64,000 bases of DNA from Streptomyces venezuelae (lineage in GTDB: Bacteria; Actinomycetota; Actinomycetes; Streptomycetales; Streptomycetaceae): assembly GCF_008642295.1 (NCBI RefSeq), contig NZ_CP029190.1, positions 3,517,501-3,581,500 of the forward strand, given 5' to 3'. The notes below the pieces were generated by a model. It ran no database searches. It saw only the letters and a list, made by a program, of their open reading frames with translations, and was not told where the DNA came from. The stretch's first letter is position 1. Each line of letters begins with the position of its first letter. Shown here piece by piece: positions 1-7,430 of the stretch. Both the position numbers and the translations under genes were made by a program.

Positions 1-173
1 GTATCCGGTATTAGACCCCGTTTCCAGGGCTTGTCCCAGAGTGAAGGGCAGATTGCCCACGTGTTACTCACCCGTTCGCCACTAATCCACCCCGAAGGGC
101 TTCATCGTTCGACTTGCATGTGTTAAGCACGCCGCCAGCGTTCGTCCTGAGCCAGGATCAAACTCTCCGTGAA
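1..173 (-). rRNA. rrs: 16S ribosomal RNA, 5' part (gene runs off the left edge)
   Basis: Read on the minus strand, this contains the universal start of bacterial 16S rRNA: GAGAGTTTGATCCTGGCTCAG-type sequence at about 145-170, then the GACGAACGCTGGCGGC and CTTAACACATGCAAG blocks. The mature 5' end is placed at about 171-175 from the actinobacterial pattern TTCACGGAGAG. Only about the first 170 nt are present; the remainder, and 23S and 5S, lie left of the window. Very high confidence in identity; the exact end is uncertain by a few bases. Confidence 0.98.
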
Positions 174-620
174 TGTTTACCCGTAATCGGGTGACACTCG
201 CGTTGAGCGGGACGGTCATGCCGGAATATGGCCGACCGTCCACAGCGTCCTCGCTGTGTTTTGTTTCTTCAAAGGAACCTCATCCACCGAGGTGGACGGG
301 GTATCAACTTCTGGCGTTGATTTTTGGCACGCTGTTGAGTTCTCAAGGTGCGGACGCTTCCTTTGTACTGACCCTCGCGGGCTTTCCTCCGGGCGCTTCC
401 TTCGTTCTTGCGTTTCCGACTCTATCAGATCTTTTCGGACCCGATTTCCTCGGTGCTTTCCAGGTTCTCGCTTTCGCGTTTCCCTTTCCGGCGGTTCCGA
501 CTCTATCAGATCCTTTCGGGCCTGACCCCCAGTCAGCGGGGTTTGTCTTCCGGGCTGTTGGGCCCTTCCGACTCCCGAAACTCTAGCGGATTTCCCAGGC
601 GACTCATAATCGAGTCTCGG
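174..620 (-). promoter_or_regulatory. rRNA operon leader and tandem promoter region
   Basis: The minus strand upstream of 16S holds the leader block typical of streptomycete rrn operons, TTGAGAACTCAACAGCGTG (about 328-346), near a TCAACGCC motif. Further upstream, three TAGAGT elements that fit the -10 position lie at 419-424, 500-505 and 580-585, spaced 81 and 80 nt. The first two sit in longer repeats reading ATCTGATAGAGTCGGAA. This matches the known multi-promoter design of Streptomyces rrn operons; which elements are used here is inferred. No protein gene is supported between 174 and 775. Confidence 0.75.
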
Positions 621-775
621 AAATGAATTCGGGCATGCCGAATGCGTTCCCGGTGGGGATCGTGCTGAGTTGGGTTGCCGCAACGAGGCGGCGGGAGTTG
701 CTGTCGCAGAACCGTTACGGCCCGGCGGCAACCTGGAGAACATTACGGATCCATCAGGGGTGTGTCAACCCCGGA

Positions 776-1312
776 TCAGCCCCGGCCCTGAAGGTGCTCC
801 ACACGGTCCAGGAGGCGGGTCAGGATGTCGCCCAGCACGCCGCGCTCGTCGGGAGAGAGGTCCTGGAGGAGGTCCTCCTCGAAGACCGAGGCCATGCGCA
901 TCGCATCGAGCCACTTGCTGCGGCCCTCCTGCGTGAGCTCCACGATCACCCGGACGCGGTTGGACTCGTCCCGCTCGCGGGTGACCAGTCCTTCCGCCGT
1001 CATGCGGTCGATCCGGTGGGTCATCGCCGCCGGCGTCAGGCCCAGCTGCTTCGCGAGCTCGCTCGGGCCCATCCGGTACGGGGCGCCGGAGAGGACGAGG
1101 GCCTTGAGCACCTCCCACTCCGCGTTGCTGATGCCCAGGGCCGCGGTCTGGCGGCCGTACGCGACGTTCATACGGCGGTTGAGGCGGCTCAGCCCCGACA
1201 CGACCTTCTCGACCTGGGGGTCGAGGTCCTGGAATTCGCGCTGGTAGGCGGCGATCTGTTCGTCGATGGTCGGCTCGTTGACGGCCACGGTGCCGTCCGG
1301 CGTGTCACCCAT
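776..1312 (-). CDS. MarR family winged-helix transcriptional regulator
   Basis: A 178-residue protein beginning MGDTPDGTVAVNEP. The central stretch GPSELAKQLGLTPAAMTHRI (about residues 85-105) is the MarR helix-turn-helix, followed by the wing with RDESNRVRVIVELT (about 117-130) and a C-terminal dimerisation helix. The gene is divergent from the MFS efflux gene at 1418, with 105 bp between them, the classic arrangement for a MarR repressor of a drug exporter. A comparable MarR/MFS pair in S. coelicolor (SCO4122/SCO4121 as I recall) is linked to multidrug efflux. The start is the ATG that makes a normal-length MarR protein; the reading frame continues upstream without meaning. The ligand is not inferable. 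Confidence 0.9.
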   Translation of the reverse strand: MGDTPDGTVAVNEPTIDEQIAAYQREFQDLDPQVEKVVSGLSRLNRRMNVAYGRQTAALGISNAEWEVLKALVLSGAPYRMGPSELAKQLGLTPAAMTHRIDRMTAEGLVTRERDESNRVRVIVELTQEGRSKWLDAMRMASVFEEDLLQDLSPDERGVLGDILTRLLDRVEHLQGRG

Positions 1313-1417
1313 GGTTCCGAGTATCGCACGATCCCGTTGGCGTCTAACTCCTTCTATGTGTAGTCTTAACGCTTGAAGTTTAGGTGTGAAGTCTTCAGCT
1401 CTAAGGGCAGGTGAGAA
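1313..1417. promoter_or_regulatory. Divergent promoter region with candidate MarR operator
   Basis: The gap between the MarR and MFS genes is much more AT-rich than its surroundings. It carries the 11-bp palindrome TGAAGTCTTCA at 1387-1397, and a further TTGAAG half-site just upstream at about 1373-1378. The palindrome lies 20 bp before the MFS start codon, where a bound repressor would block transcription or initiation. The operator role is inferred from position and symmetry. Confidence 0.5.
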
Positions 1418-2716
1418 GTGACCAAGGTGATGGGCGCTGCGATGCGGCGGATCCAGGCCGGCAACGCGCTGACCGCGTTCGGCATCGGTTTCACGGTTCC
1501 GTTCCTCTATATCTACGTGGCGCAGGTGCGAGAACTGGGCTCCATGTGGGCGACCGGCGCGTTCGTCGCGTTCGCCCTCGGTGCTCTTGTCGCGCTGCCC
1601 TTCACCGGGCGCGTCATCGACCGCCGGGGCCCGGTACCGGTCGTCATCGGTGCCGCCGTCACCGCCTCGCTGGGCGCGCTGTCCCTCGGGCTCGCCACCG
1701 GCGTGCTGCCGATCCTGCTGTCCGCCCTCGCGCTGGGTGCCGGCCAGGCGGTCATGCAGCCCGCGCTGGCCACGATGATCGTGTGGTGCTCGACCCCCGA
1801 GTCCCGGACCCGCGCCTTCGCTCTCCAGTTCTTCATGCAGAACCTGGGTCTGGGCATCGGTGGTCTGCTCGGCGGGCAGATCGTCGACGAGACCCGTCCC
1901 GGCAGCTTCACCCTGCTGTTCAGCATCGAGGCCGTGATGTTCCTGGTGCTGGCCGGTGTCATCGCCTCGGTGAAGATGCCGCACGCGCCGGCCATCGCCG
2001 ACGCCCGGCCGAAGGACCCGGCGCAGGCGGGCGGCAGCGGCTGGAAGCGGCTGCTGGGCCACAAGGCGATGGTGCAGCTGTGCCTGCTGGGCTTCGTACT
2101 GTTCTTCGCCTGCTACGGGCAGTTCGAGTCGGGTCTGGCCGCCTTCGGCACCGAGGCCGCCGGGATCTCCCCGTCGACCCTCGGGTTCGCCCTCGCCGCC
2201 AACACCGGGGCGATCGTGCTCGCGCAGTTCGTCGTCCTGAAGCTGGTGGAGAAGCGCCGCCGGTCCCGGGTGATCGCCCTGGTCGGGGTGATCTGGACGG
2301 GTGCCTGGGTGATCGCCGGGTTCTCGGGCCTCGGGCACGGCAGCGCTGTGATGGCCGCGGCGGCGTTCATCACCACGTACGCGCTCTTCGGCATCGGTGA
2401 GGCGATGCTGTCGCCGACCCTGGCTCCGCTGGTCGCGGACCTGGCGCCGGAGGGCTCGGTCGGGCAGTACAACTCCGCCTTCGCCCTGGTGAAGCAGATG
2501 GCGCTGGCGCTCGGGCCGCTGGGCGTGCCGCTGGGGGCCGGGCTGCCGATGCTCTACATCGGGATCTTCATCCTGGCCTCGCTGGGCATCGCCTGGCTGG
2601 CGCTGCGGCTCGGCCGGCAGCTGACCCCGGCGCAGGACCAGCCCGCGCTGGCGGCGCAGGCCTCCGCTGAGCCCGTCAGGCAGCAGGCCGTGGCGGCCGA
2701 ACCCGTCGCCGCCTGA
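1418..2716 (+). CDS. MFS drug efflux transporter (12-TM type)
   Basis: A 432-residue membrane protein with regularly spaced hydrophobic helices through about residue 405 and a short polar Ala/Gln-rich cytoplasmic tail. The loop RVIDRRGPVPVV (about residues 68-79) is the MFS motif A position between TM2 and TM3. Glycine-rich helices (NLGLGIGGLLGG near 145-157) fit the antiporter motif C region. It starts with GTG behind an AGGTGAGA ribosome-binding site. It probably exports a toxic compound or antibiotic by proton antiport under control of the divergent MarR gene. Its closest functional class is multidrug DHA1-like exporters; the substrate is unknown. Confidence 0.9.
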   Translation: MTKVMGAAMRRIQAGNALTAFGIGFTVPFLYIYVAQVRELGSMWATGAFVAFALGALVALPFTGRVIDRRGPVPVVIGAAVTASLGALSLGLATGVLPILLSALALGAGQAVMQPALATMIVWCSTPESRTRAFALQFFMQNLGLGIGGLLGGQIVDETRPGSFTLLFSIEAVMFLVLAGVIASVKMPHAPAIADARPKDPAQAGGSGWKRLLGHKAMVQLCLLGFVLFFACYGQFESGLAAFGTEAAGISPSTLGFALAANTGAIVLAQFVVLKLVEKRRRSRVIALVGVIWTGAWVIAGFSGLGHGSAVMAAAAFITTYALFGIGEAMLSPTLAPLVADLAPEGSVGQYNSAFALVKQMALALGPLGVPLGAGLPMLYIGIFILASLGIAWLALRLGRQLTPAQDQPALAAQASAEPVRQQAVAAEPVAA

Positions 2717-2727
2717 TCCCCCCGGTG

Positions 2728-2761
2728 AAGGGCCCCCTCTCCGACAGGAGCGGGGGCCCTT
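2728..2761. terminator. Bidirectional terminator hairpin between convergent genes
   Basis: The inverted repeat AAGGGCCCCC (2728-2737) and GGGGGCCCTT (2752-2761), with a 14-nt loop, lies between the stop of the MFS gene and the stop of the SpoIIE phosphatase. It has no long U tract, as usual for Streptomyces. Confidence 0.8.
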
Positions 2762-2794
2762 TGCCGTACCGGCACCTTCGGGGTCCGGTGGCGG

Positions 2795-4486
2795 CTACTT
2801 GTCCGGCAGGGCGAATTCGCACCAGACCGCCTTGCCGCCGCCCGGGGTACGGCGGGAGCCCCAGGAGGAGGCGATGGTGGCGATGATCGAGATTCCGCGG
2901 CCGGTTTCGTCGGCCGGTTCGGCGCGGCGGCGGCGCGGGAGGTGGTCGTCCCCGTCCGTCACCTCGACGATCAGCCGGCGGTCGGTGCGCCGCAGCCGCA
3001 GCCGCATGGGCGGGGTGCCGTGCTGGAGGGAGTTGGCGACGAGCTCGCTGGCCGCCAGTACGCCCAGGTCGCACAGCTCGACCGGGAAGCGCCAGGAGGC
3101 GAGCACGCCCTGGGCGAAGGCGCGGGCGCGCGGGGCCGCCTCGATGCCGCCGAGGAGTTCCAGGGCGGCGTTGTGGAAGAGCTCGGCGTCCGCTCCGGTG
3201 CGGGTGGGGTGCTGGAGGACCAGGACGGCGACGTCGTCGTCGTGGTCGGCGTCGACTCCGAGTGCGCGCATCAGGCGGTCGCAGATGACGGCCGGGGTGC
3301 CCTGGGCCCCGGCCAGGGCGCGTTCCAGGGCGGAGACTCCCTCGTCGATGTCCTCGCCACGGCGCTCGACCAGGCCGTCCGTATAGAGGACGGCCGTGGA
3401 GCCGGGGCCGAGGGCGATGGTGCCGGAGGAGTGCAGCCAGCCGCCGGTGCCGAGCGGCGGGCCGGTCGGGTCGGCGGCGCGGCGGACCGTGCCGTCCTCG
3501 TCGCGGACCAGGATCGGGAGGTGGCCGGCGGAGGCGTAGGCCAGCAGGCCCTCGTTGGGGTCGTGGACGGCGTACACGCAGGTGGCGATCTGGCTGGCGT
3601 CGATCTCGGCGGCCAGTCCGTCGAGCAGCTGCAGCACCTCGTGGGGTGGCAGGTCGAGGCGGGCGTACGCGCGGACGGCCGTGCGGAGCTGGCCCATCAC
3701 GGCGGCGGCGCGGACCCCGCGGCCCATGACGTCGCCGATGACGAGCGCGGTGCGGCCGGCTCCGAGGGTGATGACGTCGTACCAGTCGCCGCCGACCGCG
3801 GCCTCGGTGCCGCCGGGCTGGTAGGTGGCGGCGATGCGGAGGTCGTCGGGCTGTTCGAGCTCCTGCGGGAGCAGGGAGCGCTGGAGGGTGACGGCGGCCT
3901 CGCGCTGGCGGCGCTCGCTGGCGCGGAGCCGGTCGACGGCCTCGGCGTGGTCGGTGACGTCGGCGAGGTGGATCAGTACGCCGGCGCTGTCGGGGCCGGG
4001 GAAGGCGACGGGGGTGCAGGTGACGGTGTACGAGTTTCCGCCGCCGGGTGCGGTGCGGTTCTTGGCGGTACGGGGCTTGCCGCTGCGCAGCACCTGGTCG
4101 AGGAGGGGGAGCAGGCCGAGCTCGCCGAGCTCGGGGAGGGCTTCGGCGGCGGGCGCGCCGGTGGGGCGGGTGCCGAAGCCGGCGGTGTAGGCGTCGTTGA
4201 GGTAGGCGACGCGGTGTTCGGGGCCGTGGACGAGGGCCACTAGGGCGGGGAGCCGCCCGAGGAGCTCCCGTACGGACAGCTCGTCGGGGGAGGGCACGGC
4301 GGCGAGCGGGGTGCCGGTGCCCGTGCCGGAGACGGTGGGGTCGGCGGGGCGGCCGTCGGGTGCGGCACCACGGGCGGCGGGGACGGATCCTTCGCCCCGT
4401 TTGGCCTGGGCGGCGGCGTGTTCGGTCCGGGCGGCGGCGCGGCGCTGCGTTCCGGGAAACCGGGCGCTCCAGCGCGTGAAGTTCAC
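2795..4486 (-). CDS. PAS - SpoIIE phosphatase - HATPase multidomain regulator
   Basis: About 563 residues in three parts. A PAS-like sensor lies at about 70-190 (VAYLNDAYTAGFG; DVTDHAEAVDRLRASE). A PP2C-type SpoIIE phosphatase lies at about 205-410, with metal-site signatures GGDWYDV, VIGDVMGRG, SAGHLP, LYTDGLVE and DDDVAVLVL. A C-terminal RsbW/SpoIIAB-like ATPase lies at about 430-563 (ASELVANSLQHG, GRGISII). Such proteins control anti-sigma/anti-anti-sigma partner switching by dephosphorylating STAS proteins and carry a kinase-like domain of their own. The GTG at 4486 is preferred because GAGG sits about 10 nt upstream; a TTG at 4495 is the alternative. The gene ends against the terminator at 2728. 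The partner proteins are not in this window. Confidence 0.88.
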   Translation of the reverse strand: MNFTRWSARFPGTQRRAAARTEHAAAQAKRGEGSVPAARGAAPDGRPADPTVSGTGTGTPLAAVPSPDELSVRELLGRLPALVALVHGPEHRVAYLNDAYTAGFGTRPTGAPAAEALPELGELGLLPLLDQVLRSGKPRTAKNRTAPGGGNSYTVTCTPVAFPGPDSAGVLIHLADVTDHAEAVDRLRASERRQREAAVTLQRSLLPQELEQPDDLRIAATYQPGGTEAAVGGDWYDVITLGAGRTALVIGDVMGRGVRAAAVMGQLRTAVRAYARLDLPPHEVLQLLDGLAAEIDASQIATCVYAVHDPNEGLLAYASAGHLPILVRDEDGTVRRAADPTGPPLGTGGWLHSSGTIALGPGSTAVLYTDGLVERRGEDIDEGVSALERALAGAQGTPAVICDRLMRALGVDADHDDDVAVLVLQHPTRTGADAELFHNAALELLGGIEAAPRARAFAQGVLASWRFPVELCDLGVLAASELVANSLQHGTPPMRLRLRRTDRRLIVEVTDGDDHLPRRRRAEPADETGRGISIIATIASSWGSRRTPGGGKAVWCEFALPDK

Positions 4487-4628
4487 TGCGTTCAAGCCTC
4501 GTGGTGTCGCTCGTGGTCGCTGCGTTGTTCAGGGACGGTCGCTGGACGGTGCTGGGGTGGTGTCACTCTGTGCAGGTGTGAGCCCACCTATGGTCACACG
4601 ACCAGTGTGGCCGACCGGACTGACAACG

Positions 4629-6047
4629 TCAGCCTTGGCCGGGCTTCGGGGGGTTGGGCGGGGGTGGGGTGGGGCTGCCGCCCGCCGCGAGTTCGAATTC
4701 TGCGCGGGGATGTTCGAGGGAGCCGAGAGAGACGATCTCCCGTTTGAAGAGGCCGGAGAGGGTCCATTCGGCCAGGACGCGCATCTTGCGGTTGACCGTG
4801 GGGACCCGGCTCAGATGGTAGGCCCGGTGCATCAGCCAGGCGGGGTAGCCCTTGATTTTGCGGCCGTAGACATGGGCGACGCCCTTGTGGAGGCCGAGGG
4901 AGGCGACCGAGCCCGCGTACTTGTGGGCGTACTCGGTGAGGACTTCGCCGCGGAGGGAGGCGAGCAGGTTGTCGGCGAGGGCCTTGGCCTGGCGAAGGGC
5001 GTGCTGGGCGTTGGGGGCGCATTCGCGGCCCGGTTCCCCGGCGGTGATGTCGGGGACGGCGGCGGCGTCGCCGGCCGCCCAGGCGTGCTCGACGCCCTGG
5101 ACGGTGAGGAAGGGGGTGCAGGACAGCCGGCCGCGGTCGTTCTTGGGCAGGTCGGTGGCTTCGAGCACGGGGTGGGGTCTGACGCCTGCGGTCCAGACGA
5201 CGGTGCGGGTGGGGAAGCGGGAGCCGTCGCTGAGGACGGCGATCCGGTTCTCGCAGGAGTCGAGGCGGGTTTCGAGGCGTACGTCGATATTGCGGCGGCG
5301 GAGCTCGCGGACGGTGTACTTGCCCATCTCCGGGCCGACCTCGGGGAGGATCCGGTCGCTGGCCTCGACCAGGATCCACTTCATGTCCTCGGGCTTGACG
5401 TTGTGGTAGTACCGGGCGGCGAAGCGGGCCATGTCCTCCAGCTCGCCGAGGGCCTCGACGCCGGCGTAGCCGCCGCCGACGAAGACGAAGGTGAGGGCGG
5501 CGTCGCGGATGGCGGGATCGCGGGTGGAGGAGGCGATGTCCATCTGCTCGATGACGTGGTTGCGCAGTCCGATGGCCTCTTCGACGGTCTTGAAGCCGAT
5601 GGCGTAGTCGGCGAGGCCGGGGATCGGGAGGGTCCGGGAGACCGAGCCGGGGGCGACGACGATCTCGTCGTACTCCAGCTGGAGAGGTCCGGCGCCCTCG
5701 TCCTCGGTGGCGAGGGTGGTGACGGTGGCGGTCCGCTTGGTGTGGTCGATGCGCCGGGCCTCGCCGATGACGATGCGGCAGCGGTCGAGGACCCTGCGGA
5801 GCGGGACGACCACGTGGCGCGGCGAGATGGAGCCGGCCGCGGCTTCGGGGAGGAAGGGCTGGTAGGTCATGTAGGGCTCGGGGGTGACCACCGTGACCTC
5901 GGCTTCGCCGGCTCTCAGCTTCTGCTGGAGCCGCAGGGCCGTGTACATGCCGACGTAGCCGCCGCCGACGACGAGGATGCGCGTGCGGGGCGGGGTACCG
6001 GGGTCTGTGCCCCGGGAGTTAGCAGCCTTCACCATCCCATGACGCAT
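4629..6047 (-). CDS. ndh: Type II NADH dehydrogenase (NAD(P)/FAD-dependent oxidoreductase)
   Basis: About 472 residues. The N-terminal FAD dinucleotide fold reads ILVVGGGYVGMYTALRL (about 24-40), followed by the family signature MTYQPFLPEAAAG (about 59-71). The second, NAD-binding, fold reads FVFVGGGYAGVEALGEL (about 172-188), and the FAD-contact motif WAAGDAAAVPD lies near residue 310. The Pro-rich C-terminus resembles membrane-associating ends of NDH-2 enzymes. It would oxidise cytoplasmic NADH and reduce menaquinone without pumping protons. No convincing ribosome-binding site precedes either ATG (6047 or 6035), so the start is uncertain by four codons. It is divergent from a TetR-type regulator, a plausible but unproven controller. 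Confidence 0.9.
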   Translation of the reverse strand: MRHGMVKAANSRGTDPGTPPRTRILVVGGGYVGMYTALRLQQKLRAGEAEVTVVTPEPYMTYQPFLPEAAAGSISPRHVVVPLRRVLDRCRIVIGEARRIDHTKRTATVTTLATEDEGAGPLQLEYDEIVVAPGSVSRTLPIPGLADYAIGFKTVEEAIGLRNHVIEQMDIASSTRDPAIRDAALTFVFVGGGYAGVEALGELEDMARFAARYYHNVKPEDMKWILVEASDRILPEVGPEMGKYTVRELRRRNIDVRLETRLDSCENRIAVLSDGSRFPTRTVVWTAGVRPHPVLEATDLPKNDRGRLSCTPFLTVQGVEHAWAAGDAAAVPDITAGEPGRECAPNAQHALRQAKALADNLLASLRGEVLTEYAHKYAGSVASLGLHKGVAHVYGRKIKGYPAWLMHRAYHLSRVPTVNRKMRVLAEWTLSGLFKREIVSLGSLEHPRAEFELAAGGSPTPPPPNPPKPGQG

Positions 6048-6374
6048 CGTGGCCGGGAGTTTGTCCACAGGCCCGGCAAATTGTGTGACCGGAGGCGGTG
6101 GTGGGGCTGCGCTGGCGGAAGGGGCTGACGGGGGGAAGGAGTGCAGGTCAGAGGCAGCGGAACAAGCCATTCCGGGGGCGGGAAACGGAAAAGTGGGGGT
6201 GAATGCTCCGATCGGGCGGTGGTCCGTACGGAGCTGCCTCTTCTGAATTGACTCTGGCTCAACTATGTTCGTAACCCGTCGAGGAGCAGGACCGGGCCCA
6301 GATGACCGTGGCCCACTCGGCTTGAAGGCGGGGAGTGTCTCCGGGGGGAGACGACTGATTACCGGGGGAAACAT
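6048..6374. other. Divergent intergenic region between ndh and a TetR gene
   Basis: No gene is supported in this 327-bp gap. The segment around 6246-6290 is more AT-rich than the rest and holds a TTGACT hexamer at about 6248-6253, a possible -35 element for the TetR gene. I could not find a -10 at ideal spacing. The ribosome-binding site GGGGGAA for the TetR gene lies at the right end (about 6362-6368). Confidence 0.4.
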
Positions 6375-7166
6375 ATGCATATTTCCGATTTCCATGGCTC
6401 TGCGACCGCGCTCTCGGACGGCAGCGGCGGGCGCGTGATAGCGGGCGGCACCACGCACGGCGTGGGCCGCTCCACTCCGCTGCGCGTGGACGCCCAGCGC
6501 AACCTCGAGCACGTCCTGCGGGCTGCCCGCGAGGTCTTCGGCGAGCTGGGGTACGGCGCCCCGATGGAGGACGTGGCACGCCGCGCCCGGGTCGGTGTGG
6601 GCACCGTGTACCGGCGCTTCCCGAGCAAGGACGTCCTGGTCCGGCGGATAGCCGAGGAGGAGACCGCCCGGCTGACCGAGCAGGCGCGGGCCGCACTGGG
6701 TCAGGAGGAGGAGCCGTGGCAGGCGCTGTCGCGGTTCCTGCGGACCTCCGTGGCCTCCGGCGCCGGGCGGCTGCTGCCGCCGCAGGTGCTGCGGGTCGGC
6801 TCGGCCGCCGATGAGGACGGCGAGGGCACGGCCGCCCTGGACGCCCGCGTGCCGCAGCAGCGGCAGCAGCCCGACCTGCGGGTGGTGGGCTCGCGCACCG
6901 CTGCCGCCCCGGCCGCATCGACCGCCTCGGCCTCTTCCGTGGACCCTGCGGAGGACTCGGGCGCCGGAGCACTGCTCGAGGTGGTCGGCAAGCTGGTGGA
7001 CCGGGCGCGGGCGGCGGGCGAGCTGCGCACCGATGTCACCGTGGCCGATGTCCTGCTGGTCATAGCGACCGCGGCGCCGGCGCTGCCGGACCCGGCCCAG
7101 CAGGCCGCTGCCTCGACCCGGCTGCTCGACATCCTGCTGGAGGGTCTGCGCTCGCGGACCGTCTGA
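6375..7166 (+). CDS. TetR/AcrR family transcriptional regulator
   Basis: A 263-residue protein with a TetR DNA-binding domain at about 37-90: NLEHVLRAAREVFGELGYGA, then MEDVARRARVGVGTVYRRFPSKD, the helix-turn-helix with the typical VGVGTVYRRF recognition segment. A 36-residue N-terminal extension precedes it. An Ala/Ser-rich linker (about 170-200) interrupts the ligand-binding domain, so the C-terminal half is probably partly disordered. The start is supported by GGGGGAA seven bases upstream of the ATG. It lies head-to-head with ndh, so it may regulate respiratory NADH oxidation; its ligand is unknown. Confidence 0.88.
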   Translation: MHISDFHGSATALSDGSGGRVIAGGTTHGVGRSTPLRVDAQRNLEHVLRAAREVFGELGYGAPMEDVARRARVGVGTVYRRFPSKDVLVRRIAEEETARLTEQARAALGQEEEPWQALSRFLRTSVASGAGRLLPPQVLRVGSAADEDGEGTAALDARVPQQRQQPDLRVVGSRTAAAPAASTASASSVDPAEDSGAGALLEVVGKLVDRARAAGELRTDVTVADVLLVIATAAPALPDPAQQAAASTRLLDILLEGLRSRTV

Positions 7167-7430
7167 CGGATTGCCCGGCGTACCGGCCCACCGGCCGACC
7201 GGCCGACCGCGCGGCACCTGGCGCGTGGCCGGCCGGGGCACCGGCCTCGTGCGAGCCTGCGACCCGTACGCCCGACCGCTCGAACGGGTGAGGGTGCGTG
7301 CGGTGTTGTCGTCCGGTGGTCGAACAGTGCCCGGATGAGTGGATGGCCGGGAGACGGGTTCGGCGCGCGTCCGCTTTGTGACACGCTGGTCCGGTGTACC
7401 GGTTGAATGTGTCGTGCAAGGGCTTCCGCC

